Below are positions 22,669-34,560 of a stretch of DNA of 64,000 nt, one piece after another; within the stretch, counting starts at the first letter, position 1, and each line of letters begins with the position of its first letter. The notes under the pieces were generated by a model, which was not told the origin of the DNA, made no database searches, and saw nothing but the letters and a program-made list of their open reading frames with translations. The position numbers and the translations under genes are program-made. Source of the DNA: Entomortierella parvispora (Eukaryota > Mortierellomycota > Mortierellomycetes > Mortierellales > Mortierellaceae); the NCBI GenBank assembly GCA_963573315.1, contig OY752142.1, positions 806,001 to 870,000 on the forward strand, read 5' to 3'.

Positions 22669-25600
22669 ATGACATTTTCTTTCAACGTTGTCGCGCGCCC
22701 TGGTACCGACCCACCTCAAAGCTTCAATGAGCTTGTCGAAATTCACCAGTCGTCTTGGTCTCTGCCGTCATCCGACTTCATACTTCGTCTGGAGAATGCC
22801 GCCAAGGATTCCAGACTACAGTCTTGTAACGAACACACTGAAAAAGCTTTGCTGGCTCTTCGAAGCTGCGGACTCCGTGTTGATGTCAATCCTGCAGACT
22901 CAAACAGCTCCTTAGCCAATTTCATCATCAAACATTTTCTGAGGCCTGGAGGGCAGTATGACTTTCACCTTACAGTCAACAGCAACAACTCGACTATGAT
23001 CGTCCCCACAAGAACGCAACTCTTGCTTGTCTACCTGGCAGACAGACTGAACTGCAAAATCTTTTTGTTTTCCTGCCGAGGCGCACCGAGGACATTCTCT
23101 CCCAAAACAGAGGCATCGGCTCCACCTTCTGTTTGTGGAATCTTTCACAGGGTTGATTCATACCTCAAATATTCCGAGTTTCTAGTCCTTGCTCCTTTGG
23201 ACACGTTGGCGAATGAACCGGTCGTTGCTCCTCTGGTTCAGTTGGTGAACGAGCTGTCTGTTGCTCCTGTCGCTCAGCTGATGGATGAACTGGCTGTTGC
23301 TCCTGCGAACGAGTTGGCCTTACCTCAACCAATCGAAGAAATGTCTCTAGCCGAAGCTGATATATTACCCACAAACATTGCAACTTTCCGGGCCGACAAA
23401 AGACCACGTATCAAAAGGAGTGATGCCGACAACACTAGGAAAGCTGAGTTACTGGAATTTTTGGAAATGTCTTGGTAAGACTGATGCTACCGATACTCAA
23501 GCTTATGCTAGTGAAGATTTCACAAAAAGACTTTAATGACTGATTGCATTGTTCATTTTTGTATCTCTTAGTATCGAGCATTTGAAGAAAAAAATTGATG
23601 ACCATATCTGCGAAAGCATCAAGAAAGAGGACCACGAAGGGAAAGAAGAGTTCAAAACCCGACTTTCCAATCTTAAGAGTCTTCCAAGAGGTCCCCTCAG
23701 CGATGCCGCTGTTTCATACATCAAACAGAGGAACCAGTCTCTGACGCGTAGTCAGGTCGTCAAGGACATAACTGCAGCTACCAACCACAACAATCTTCGT
23801 GTTTGGTGCGATATTGTTCAAACTCAGTTTGACGAAATCTGGAGAAAGTCCGAGCAGAGTCTGGCAGATAATCAACTTGGGACTGACAAAGGCAAGAAGA
23901 GAAAAGAATGTGGTCCAGATGAAGGAAGGGGACCTGAGCCCAACACTGCGGACGATGACGAGAGCACTGAGGATTGGCGAACATGTACGGTCACAATGAA
24001 GCAAGCCCTTAATCCCGGTCTCTCGAACGACAAGGACTTTGGCAGAATTATTAGTCTTCTTCAAGAAGCACAGGATCACATGACGGACGTTGAACAGTCG
24101 CTTTACCTCCTGGCACAAGTTGGGACGATCCTGGTCAGTTGAATATGCATATCTGAGTCTGACGTTGTAGCATTGTACTACCTGTATCAAAGTTGATGCT
24201 GATACTCGTCATCTGTTGTTGAATTACAGATAGCAGGCGATGCCTTCTCAGGACAACATGGTACCCTATGCCTGGGCGATATTTTACCACCAGAATGCAT
24301 CATCCCGCCTGAACAGAGGATACTTAACGTCGCACCAATAGTCACACTGCAGAATGACATCGAAAACAAAAACTCTGGTCTTCACAGCGACATTCGCAAT
24401 GTTCTATCACAAAACCACCTGAGCCAGCTCTATACACAATTCAAAGAGGATCCAGCCACTCGCAGACTCGAGAAGGAATCCGGGAACCATTCAAGATGGC
24501 AGGAGTTGGCAAAGGCCATCAACAATAAGGTCCCAGGTCTGATCGCGCCCCACAAAGACGGTTACTCGAAAGTTGTCGAGGCTCATACTCGTCAATGCGC
24601 AACCGCCATCAGTAACTTGTGGGAAGGGAAGATTTATGAAAAAGCTCTCGATTATCTCCTGCGCTATCTTTTATCGGCTTGGTTGGCCCCGGACCGAATG
24701 GCGGCACATAAGGAGCGGAAGTCAAGCGCAGTCAAGAAAAAGAACGAGCGAGAGGCAACCAAAGACTCCAACTCGGACAAACCAAGTCGATCGCACTGGC
24801 GTCACTCCATGAGCAAGATCCTGAACAAAGTTGCGAAGTATTACTCGAGTGGTCGCACTGATCAGCTTCATCACTTTGTTGCTCCTCTCAGGGCCCTCTA
24901 CGATACAAAGCCGCCAGAAGTCGACAAGGAACCCAAAAAGTCATTTCAGAGGATCTCTGAGGCTGGAATTTCCGAGTCGGATGCTGACCTGGTCGATGAC
25001 GAGAATAAGGAAGACGTGTTCTCAGAAGACGTTTTTTCAGATGATGATCTCGATATGTGCCTCTTTGAGAGTCAAGCCTTCGCGGACGAACTCGAAACGG
25101 AGTGGGTCATGGATGTAGATGAGGCAAGCCAGAGTAGTCCAATAGCTCTCAGGACTGACGTCAAGGAGAAGGAACCGAGTCGGAAGACCCTTCGTCGCCT
25201 GCAGACAGTCATCAAGACTTTGCTCGAGTCTCCATTACCGACTCCAACGTTCAGTATCGATCACATCAAGGACTCGTTATACAAGGGAACCTCCTTTACA
25301 GAGCGGCAACTCCTTGTCGCACAGAAGATCATTAATTTTCTGCGACCCTATGTCCCTCGCCGCTGGAGGGATGCTGAAGATGAGGACTATCGTCAGCATA
25401 CCCCACACGTTGTCCTGCGCGCTCCAATTGTACTCATCTCCAACGCGGTGTTGCGACTGTTGGGTCAGACAGAGTTCACCAGACGACTCTCTCCCTGCAT
25501 CTCCTCGGGAAAGATCCACGGTTTACAGTTGGGTGCCGGTCATCTCTACCAAGTGCTAAGTGGAGAGGCTGCTGGCCGATATGACCTACATGGTGCAACC

Positions 25601-28100
25601 GGCATCATGACCAACATTGCGGACTGCACTGCGTCATTCGATGCAAAGCGGGCAGTGTTTGCAAGCATTTTCGACATCGAGACAATTGAAGGCATCTGCA
25701 AGAGACATGGGTTTACGTTTGGCATGCGGTATGTACACACTTCATACATTGTTAGCAACAACTGAGTTTAAAGGAGAAAAAAAGGCTAATGTTTGTATCT
25801 GGAAAACTATATAGGATGACCTTCATGGACGAGTATACTCTCAACCTATCGGGACCCCAGACGACCAAGTCCGATACCCGTCATCCTGTCCGTAGCGCGT
25901 TCGACGATAGCAAAAAGGCGGGCTCAGGCTTAAAAAATGGAAGAAATGCACATTGGCGACAGGAATTCGAACGCAGAGGCATGTCCAAGGATGATGTCGA
26001 GCATCAAGTTGAACTTTCCACAAAACGAGTCGAGCTATCGGCAAAGGAACGGGAAGGCCCTCGCAAGGAGCTTGTTGCTCTTCGGAAACAGTGCAACGCG
26101 TTGAATAGTGGCATCAGGGCAATCCCTTGGAACACCAGCAACAGTGAGAGCAACATCAACATGAAAAAACAACAAATGTCTGAACTCAAGGCGCAGCAGG
26201 CAATACTTAGGATCAAGGAAGGGAGGTTGAGGCAGCTGGATGTTTCCTGGGAGCGTGCCAAGAAAGAGCTCTACTATTGGAACCGCTTAGTGGCAATAGC
26301 AAAGCGAAAGGCGCCGAAGGATAACCCCAAGAAGAGGTTGAAGGCAAGACAAATGAAACCCTTCCACCACACTTCTCCTTCTTGGGAGTGGCCGCAAGCA
26401 GAGGACGTTCCGCAGGGATTGAACCTAGGGCCAATATTTGACCAACATCTCAAACCATTACCAGGATCCAAACGGACCCAGGTTGTGGCGGTTTGTAGCG
26501 AGGACCCTGGAGTACGAGTAATGTCGGAGAATGTCTTTTTGACAGTGGAGGGAATCGAAGAGTCAATGAACCGTTTCCACGTTCTTGCTGGCAAGTCCTA
26601 CAAAATTAATAGCCGCAGCTCAAATGCTTTGACACGTTGTTAATTCTGGTACTAATGACTATCTTTCATGTCCTGCATGTAGATCTTAATAGGCCAACGG
26701 AGGAGCTTTTTTTGCCTACTAAACATGTTACGCCGGAGGAACACTGTTCTAAGCAAGAGGAGGAAAAGGTTGACGTTGCTACTGAACCATGGACAAAGGA
26801 GAGGCGCGTTCAGGCAAAAAAGGCCACACAAGATATGAAACTCCCAAAGGCCCATCGAATTACAGCACGGCAGGTAGAGGACATTTCATTTGGCAGAAAA
26901 CTTCGTAGGAAACGGGAGCGCTTGATCGAGACAAACAAGTACAGACAAGCCAAGGCAGATCTGGAGAAGCTTTCGGATCCAGATGCATCTATTGCCACGG
27001 CCTCAACCATCGAATGTGTTCAGATGGCCATCAAGATCCGCGACTCGGTTGCTAAAAACAAAAGTCTACAAGAGATGAACAGGGATCGCGATCTTGTGAA
27101 ACTCCGTCGCACCTGTAGGCATCGGACCAAACGGGCCTGGGCGAAGGTTGCAAGTAATTTGCGAGCAAAATCTGCAGAGCACACAATCAACAAGTTGCCC
27201 GAAGACAAGCGTGGCGAACCAAGTGTGGACACATCTTCTGGCTATTGCTCTAGTTGTTGTCACATCGAAATATCCAAGTGCAATGTCGCTGCTCCGTACA
27301 AGTATCCTATGTATTGTGTGAAGACAACCCCAGTCGTCCGCCATGTGATATTTATGGGCGCCGCTGGCACTGGTGTTGGATCCAGGATTGGTGGACATTA
27401 TTGTCTAGGCGGCAAGAATATCAGGAAGCAACATCGCCAGGTCGGAACAGTCGTTGTGACGGACGAATATATGTCGACTCAGCGATGCTGCTTCTGCTTG
27501 GAGAAAACTCACTCGGCGCGCTCAAGGCGAATCGTGGAGTCGCACAAGGATAGGACCATCAACACAGTAACAGTGAACGGATCCAAAGTCTGTTTCAACA
27601 CGGCATGTCCTGCCTACAAGAACGGCTACACGACTCGGCCGCGAGACACACAGGCCTGTGTCTGCATAGGAATGTCAGGATATTCTGCGATCAAGGATGA
27701 CGCCAGGATCCCCATGGCGCCCTTCCGCCCGTATCTTGTACCAGAAAAAAAACTTGATCAACACCAGCCAGCTTCTGGATCTCGAACACGTAGCACAATC
27801 CGAGGCGGATCAAGTGCTACTCCTCGAATGAGGATACAGTGGTAAGCTGAATAGTTTTATTCTAAGATTTTTATTCCAAATTACGGAAATTGTAAACATG
27901 GAAATGTCAGGGTGCCACCAGCTTCAGCTGCTAAGCCACCAGTCTCCAATCTCCGCACTCTCAAGATACATCCATTACTCCCAGGTCGGTCCCAGTCTAC
28001 GAGTAGCTCCCCCGGGTCCCCGATGGCACCCAAATCAGAGACCGCAGCAAGAAACCGCAGTAATCCAAGACCTTCAAGGGCCCCAGGTCCGGGACCTTGA
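22669..28100 (+). CDS. Fanzor-like RNA-guided nuclease (eukaryotic TnpB homologue), intact
   Basis: Predicted OMEGA-type nuclease: a TnpB-like RuvC protein probably carried by a transposon. Exons: 22669-23474, 23572-24133, 24230-25728, 25815-26590, 26683-27841, 27911-28100 (1,663 aa, no stops or frameshifts). Intron 4 uses a GC donor. Seen: a basic NLS-like KRPRIKR near residue 245; an acidic stretch near 700; a coiled, basic region near 1020-1130; RuvC-I-like VVAVCSEDPGVR (D about 1186); a glycine-rich FMGAAGTGVGSRIGG near 1438; VTDEYMSTQRCCFC (E about 1476, C1483/C1486) with C1518 and C1523 forming a zinc ribbon; and RPRDTQAC (D about 1536), the RuvC-III position. This order matches TnpB/Fanzor C-termini. 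Residues 1-175 loosely resemble an OTU fold without a visible catalytic Cys. Neighbours are Helitron and Crypton relics. Guide RNA and activity are inferred, not seen. Confidence 0.75.
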
Positions 28101-28539
28101 CCAGTATAAAAGTAGCCCTGCCATAGTCGTAGAAGACCTCAGAATTCCTTCTCATAAACATTCTCAATATCTTTGCCTTCCACTCCATGTCCATTTTATT
28201 CTGGATCTTTTCCTTCTATTGCCTCCTTTCCTCGGTTATTTTATTCGAGCTCCTTTCTTCCCTTGATCCATCTCGCTGCCCCTCAATTCCCATTGACAGT
28301 CCCAAACCGCTCTCAATCCAACAGAAACTAATCACGTGATGTTGTGTTTTGGTGACAGACACTGTAGAACGGTCATCGCCAGTTCTTTGCTTTTAATAAA
28401 GAAAGAAATTGGCTCGGGGCGCTAGCTACGAGAAAATCTGCTAGAGTAAAAGTGAAAACAACGAATTCATACCAATGCAACGACCGCTGTGCTTCAAACG
28501 GTATGTGAAATCATTTCCTCTTTACGCAACAGGTGTGGG
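28101..28539. other. 3' flank of the Fanzor-like gene; candidate omega-RNA region
   Basis: No gene. It starts with a TATA-like TATAAAAG (28105-28112), then a CT-rich leader-like stretch, a 51-codon open frame with a hydrophobic start (ATG at about 28188) and AATAAA at 28395-28400. The last codons of the nuclease gene contain a GC-rich inverted repeat (AGGTCC-G-GGACCT, 28085-28097) overlapping its end. The minus-strand lectin gene ends at 28540. Either transcript could terminate here. Confidence 0.4.
28105..28112 (+). promoter_or_regulatory. TATA-like box immediately after the nuclease stop codon
   Basis: TATAAAAG four bases after the stop codon, followed by pyrimidine-rich sequence like the leaders of other genes here. 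It would drive a short plus-strand RNA of at most about 300 nt to the AATAAA at 28395. Confidence 0.35.
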
Positions 28540-31500
28540 CTAAGTGACAGCAATCGGCGATTCAGAACATATCCATCCAGGGGGAGTGTTCCAAATCTCG
28601 TTTGGATTGAAGTTGCAAGGGTATGCAATTATGGGCTGTCCACTGGTGAGGTCACCACCTAGGATATCAACGCAGTAGCCGGTCGCAGCGTTCCTAATGG
28701 TGCCATCTGCGTATATGATCCACTGTTGCGTGGCGGATCCAGCCTGGCAAGGGTTCAGGACCACATTGTCATTGCTTCCCGAAACCACCTGTGTGTCTAG
28801 GCAGTACGTATCCGGGCCGGACGAGTTTGCAAGTGAAATCACCCCATTCTGGAGTGACCATAGCTCATTCGACGAACCGGATGATCCCGAGAGTGGATAC
28901 AGTATAATTGGAGTATCCTTGTATCAGGAAAAACATGTCCGAGTAAATGAACGTGGAGCACATTGTTAGTACTTGGCATGTCTGGTTGCTCTCTCTCTCC
29001 CAGAGATATCAGCCTGCCCGCAAAAATACTTACTGGACTGAGATTGCCACCTTGTACATTTAAGACCAATCCCGAGGCCGGGTTTGTGATTACCCCAGTT
29101 GCAGCTGGAGGACAGGCTGTTGTCGTCGTCGGAGGTGCAGCAGCCGTGGGCGTGGGCGGGACACCACCCGATGGTCCAGAACAACTCCATCCAGGAGGAG
29201 TTGCCCAGAGCTCGTTTGGATTGAAGTTGCAAGGGTATGCAATTATAGCCTGTCCACTGGTGAGGTCATCACCTAGGATATCAACGCAGTAGCCGGTCGC
29301 AGCGTTCCTAATGGTGCCATCTGCGTATACGCTCCACTGTTGCGTGGCGGATCCAGCCTGGCAAGGGTTCAGGACCACATTGTCATTGCTTCCTGAAACC
29401 ACCTGTGTGTCTAGGCAGTACGTACTCGGGCCAGACGAGTTTGCAAGTGAAATCACCCCATTCTGGAGTGACCATAGCTCATTCGACGAACCAGATGATC
29501 CCGAGAGTGGATACAGCACAATTGGAGTATTCTTGAATAAGGAAAAACATGTCCGAGTAAATGAACGTGGAGCACATTGTTAGTACTTGGCATGTCTGGT
29601 TGCTCTCTCCCAGAGATATCAGCCTGCCCACAGAAATACTTACTGGACTGAGATTGCCACCTTGTACATTTAAGACCATTCCCGAGGCCGGGTTTGTGAT
29701 TACCCCAGTTGCAGCTGGAGGACAGGCTGTTGTCGTCGTCGGAGGTGCAGCAGCCGTGGGCGTGGGCGGGACACCACCCGATGGTCCAGAACAACTCCAT
29801 CCAGGAGGAGTTGCCCAGAGCTCGTTTGGATTGAAGTTGCAAGGGTATGCAATTATAGCCTGTCCACTGGTGAGGTCATCACCTAGGATATCAACGCAGT
29901 AGCCGGTCGCAGCGTTCCTAATGGTGCCATCTGCGTATACGCTCCACTGTTGCGTGGCGGATCCAGCCTGGCAAGGGTTCAGGACCACATTGTCATTGCT
30001 TCCTGAAACCACCTGTGTGTCTAGGCAGTACGTACTCGGGCCAGACGAGTTTGCAAGTGAAATCACCCCATTCTGGAGTGACCATAGCTCATTCGACGAA
30101 CCAGATGATCCCGAGAGTGGATACAGCACAATTGGATTATTCTTGAATTAGGAAAAACATGTCCGAGTAAATGAACGTGGAGCACATTGTTAGTACTTGG
30201 CATGTCTGGTTGCTCTCTCTCTCCCAGAGATATCAGCCTGCCCGCAAAAATACTTACTGGACTGAGATTGCCACCTTGTACATTTAAGACCATTCCCGAG
30301 GCCGGGCTTGTGATTACCCCAGTTGCAGCTGGAGGACAGGCTGTTGTCGTCGTCGGAGGTGCAGCAGCCGTGGGCGTGGGCGGGACACCACCCGATGGTC
30401 CAGAACAGCTCCATCCAGGAGGAGTTGCCCAGAGCTCGTTTGGATTGAAGTTGCAAGGGTATGCAATTATAGCCTGTCCACTGGTGAGGTCATCACCTAG
30501 GATATCAACGCAGTAGCCGGTCGCAGCGTTCCTAATGGTGCCATCTGCGTATACGCTCCACTGTTGCGTGGCGGATCCAGCCTGGCAAGGGTTCAGGACC
30601 ACATTGTCATTGCTTCCTGAAACCACCTGTGTGTCTAGGCAGTACGTACTCGGGCCAGACGAGTTTGCAAGTGAAATCACCCCATTCTGGAGTGACCATA
30701 GCTCATTCGACGAACCAGATGATCCCGAGAGTGGATACAGCACAATTGGAGTATTCTTGAATAAGGAAAAACATGTCCGAGTAAATGAACGTGGAGCACA
30801 TTGTTAGTACTTGGCATGTCTGGTTGCTCTCTCCCAGAGATATCAGCCTGCCCACAGAAATACTTACTGGACTGAGATTGCCACCTTGTACATTTAAGAC
30901 CATTCCCGAGGCCGGGTTTGTGATTACCCCAGTTGCAGCTGGAGGACAGGCTGTTGTCGTCGTCGGAGGTGCAGCAGCCGTGGGCGTGGGCGGGACACCA
31001 CCCGATGGTCCAGAACAGCTCCATCCAGGAGGAGTTGCCCAGATCTCATTTGGATTCGAGTTGCAAGGGTATGCAATTATGGCCTGTCCACTGGTGAGGT
31101 CATCACCTAGGATATCAACGCAGTAGCCGGTCGCACCGTTCCTAATGGTGCCATCTGAGTATACGCTCCACTGTTGCGTGGCGGATCCAGCCTGGCAAGG
31201 GTTCAAGACCACATTGTCATTGCTTCCCGAAACCACCTGTGTGTCTAGGCAGTACGTATCCGGGCCGGACGAGTTTGCAAGGAAAATGACCCCATTCTGG
31301 AGTGACCATAGCTCATTCGACGAACCGGATGATCCCGAGAGTGGATACAGTATAATTGGAGTATTCTTGTATCAAGAAAAGCATGTCCGAGTAAATGAAC
31401 GTGGAGCACATTGTTAGTACTTGGCATGTCTGGTTGCTCTGTCTCAAGACATATAAACCTGCCCGCAAAAATACTTACTGGACTGAGATTGCCCCCTTGT

Positions 31501-34500
31501 ACATTTAAAACCATTCCCGAGGCCGGATTCGTGATTACCCCAGTTGCAGCTGGAGGGCAGGCTGTTGTCGTCGTCGGAGGTGCAGCAGCCGTGGGCGTAG
31601 GAGGAACACCACCCGATGGTCCAGAACAGCTCCATCCAGGAGGAGTTGCCCAGATCTCATTTGGATTCGAGTTGCAAGGGTACGCAATTATGGCCTGTCC
31701 ACTGGTGAGGTCATCACCTAGGATATCAACACAGTAGCCGGTCGCACCGTTCCTAATGGTGCCATCTGAGTATACGCTCCACTGTTGCGTGGCGGATCCA
31801 GCCTGGCAAGGGTTCAAGACCACATTGTCATTGCTTCCCGAAACCACCTGTGTGTCTAGGCAGTACGTATCCGGGCCGGACGAGTTTGCAAGTGAAATCA
31901 CTCCATTCTGGAGTGACCATAGCTCATTCGATGAACCAGATGATCCCGAGAGTGGATACAGTATAATTGGAGTATTCTTGTATCAAGAAAAGCATGACCG
32001 AGTAAATGAATGTGGAGCACATTGTTAGTACTTGGCATGTCTGGTTGCTCTGTCTCAAGACATATAAACCTGCCCGCAAAAATACTTACTGGACTGAGAT
32101 TGCCCCCTTGTACATTTAAAACCATTCCCGAGGCCGGGTTTGTGATTACCCCGGTCGCAGCTGGAGGGCAGGCTGTTGTCGTCGTCGGAGGTGCAGCAGC
32201 CGTGGGCGTAGGAGGAACACCACCCGATGGTCCAGAACAGCTCCATCCAGGAGGAGTTGCCCAGATCTCGTTTGGATTCGAGTTGCAAGGGTATGCAATT
32301 ATGGCCTGTCCACTGGTGAGGTCATCACCTAGGATATCAACACAGTAGCCGGTCGCACCGTTCCTAATGGTGCCGTCTGAGTATACGCTCCACTGTTGCG
32401 TGGCGGATCCAGCCTGGCAAGGGTTCAAGACCACATTGTCATTGCTTCCCGAAACCACCTGTGTGTCTAGGCAGTACGTATCCGGGCCGGACGAGTTTGC
32501 AAGGAAAATGACCCCATTCTGGAGTGACCATAGCTCATTCGACGAACCGGATGATCCCGAGAGTGGATACAGTATAATTGGAGTATTCTTGTATCAAGAA
32601 AAGCATGTCCGAGTAAATGAACGTGGAGCACATTGTTAGTACTTGGCATGTCTGGTTGCTCTGTCTCAAGACATATAAACCTGCCCGCAAAAATACTTAC
32701 TGGACTGAGATTGCCCCCTTGTACATTTAAAACCATTCCCGAGGCCGGATTCGTGATTACCCCAGTTGCAGCTGGAGGGCAGGCTGTTGTCGTCGTCGGA
32801 GGTGCAGCAGCCGTGGGCGTAGGAGGAACACCACCAGAACAGCTCCATCCAGGAGGAGTTGCCCAGATCTCATTTGGATTCGAGTTGCAAGGGTACGCAA
32901 TTATGGCCTGTCCACTGGTGAGGTCATCACCTAGGATATCAACGCAGTAGCCGGTCGCACCGTTCCTAATGGTGCCATCTGAGTATACGCTCCACTGTTG
33001 CGTGGCGGATCCAGCCTGGCAAGGGTTCAAGACCACATTGTCATTGCTTCCCGAAACCACCTGTGTGTCTAGGCAGTACGTATCCGGGCCGGACGAGTTT
33101 GCAAGGAAAATGACCCCATTCTGGAGTGACCATAGCTCATTCGACGAACCGGATGATCCCGAGAGTGGATACAGTATAATTGGAGTATTCTTATATCAGG
33201 AAAAGCATGTCCGAGAAAATCAAAGTGGCAAACATCATTAGTACTTGACATGTCTGGTTGCTCTCTCTCAAGACATATAAACCTGCCCGCAAAAATACTT
33301 ACTGGACTGAGACTGCCCCCTTGTACATTTAAAACCATTCCCGAGGCCGGGTTTGTGATTACCCCGGTCGCAGCTGGAGGACAGGCTGTTGTCGTCGTCG
33401 GAGGTGCAGCAGCCGTGGGCGTAGGAGGAACACCACCCGATGGTCCAGAACAGCTCCATCCAGGAGGAGTTGCCCAGATCTCATTTGGATTCGAGTTGCA
33501 AGGGTACGCAATTATGGCCTGTCCACTAGTGAGGTCATCACCTAGGATATCAACACAGTAGCCGGTCGCACCGTTCCTAATGGTGCCGTCTGAGTATACG
33601 CTCCACTGTTGTGTGGCGGATCCAGCCTGGCAAGGGTTCAAGACCACATTGTCATTGCTTCCCGAAACCACCTGTGTGTCTAGGCAGTACGTACTCGGGC
33701 CGGACGAGTTTGCAAGTGAAATCACCCCATTCTGGAGTGACCATAGCTCATTCGACGAACCGGATGATCCCGAGAGTGGATACAGTATAATTGGAGTATT
33801 CTTGTATCAAGAAAAGCATGACCGAGTAAATGAATGTGGAGCACATCATTAGTACTTGATATGTCTGGTTGCTCTCTCTCAAGACATATAAACCTGCCCG
33901 CAAAAATACTTACTGGACTGAGATTGCCACCTTGTACATTTAAAACCATTCCCGAGGCCGGATTCGTGATTACCCCAGTTGCAGCTGGAGGACAGGCTGT
34001 TGTCGTCGTCGGAGGTGCAGCAGCCGTGGGCGTAGGAGGAACACCACCCGATGGTCCAGAACAGCTCCATCCAGGAGGAGTTGCCCAGATCTCATTTGGA
34101 TTCGAGTTGCAAGGGTACGCAATTATGGCCTGTCCACTAGTGAGGTCATCACCTAGGATATCAACACAGTAGCCGGTCGCACCGTTCCTAATGGTGCCGT
34201 CTGAGTATACGCTCCACTGTTGTGTGGCGGATCCAGCCTGGCAAGGGTTCAAGACCACATTGTCATTGCTTCCCGAAACCACCTGTGTGTCTAGGCAGTA
34301 CGTACTCGGGCCGGACGAGTTTGCAAGTGAAATCACTCCATTCTGGAGTGACCATAGCTCATTCGATGAACCAGATGATCCCGAGAGTGGATACAGCACA
34401 ATTGGAGTATTCTTGTATCAGGAAAAGCATGACCGAGTAAATGAATGTGGGGAACATCATTAGTACTTGACATGTCTGGTTGCTCTCTCTCAAGACATAT

Positions 34501-34560
34501 AAACCTGCCCGCAAAAATACTTACTGGACTGAGACTGCCACCTTGTACATTCAAGACCAT
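28540..34560 (-). repeat. ~611-bp tandem array of exon+intron units (ricin-B domains)
   Basis: Ten near-identical units spaced 602-614 bp. Each holds the end of one beta-trefoil, a linker, the start of the next and an intron of about 110-116 bp. Eight full exons are exactly 498 bp and one is 489 bp (lacks three residues in the linker). Introns are as conserved as exons, so duplication is recent. Two intron variants alternate at 29.0-31.2 kb with a 1,224-bp period, and another pair recurs at 31.4-33.2 kb with a 1,222-bp period, showing duplication in dimers. Confidence 0.9.

Noticed and set aside
28540-34524. CRISPR-like or satellite interpretation of the 600-bp repeats
   Set aside because: Units are long, nearly identical throughout and code for protein in one strand with conserved splice sites; there are no short repeats with unique spacers.
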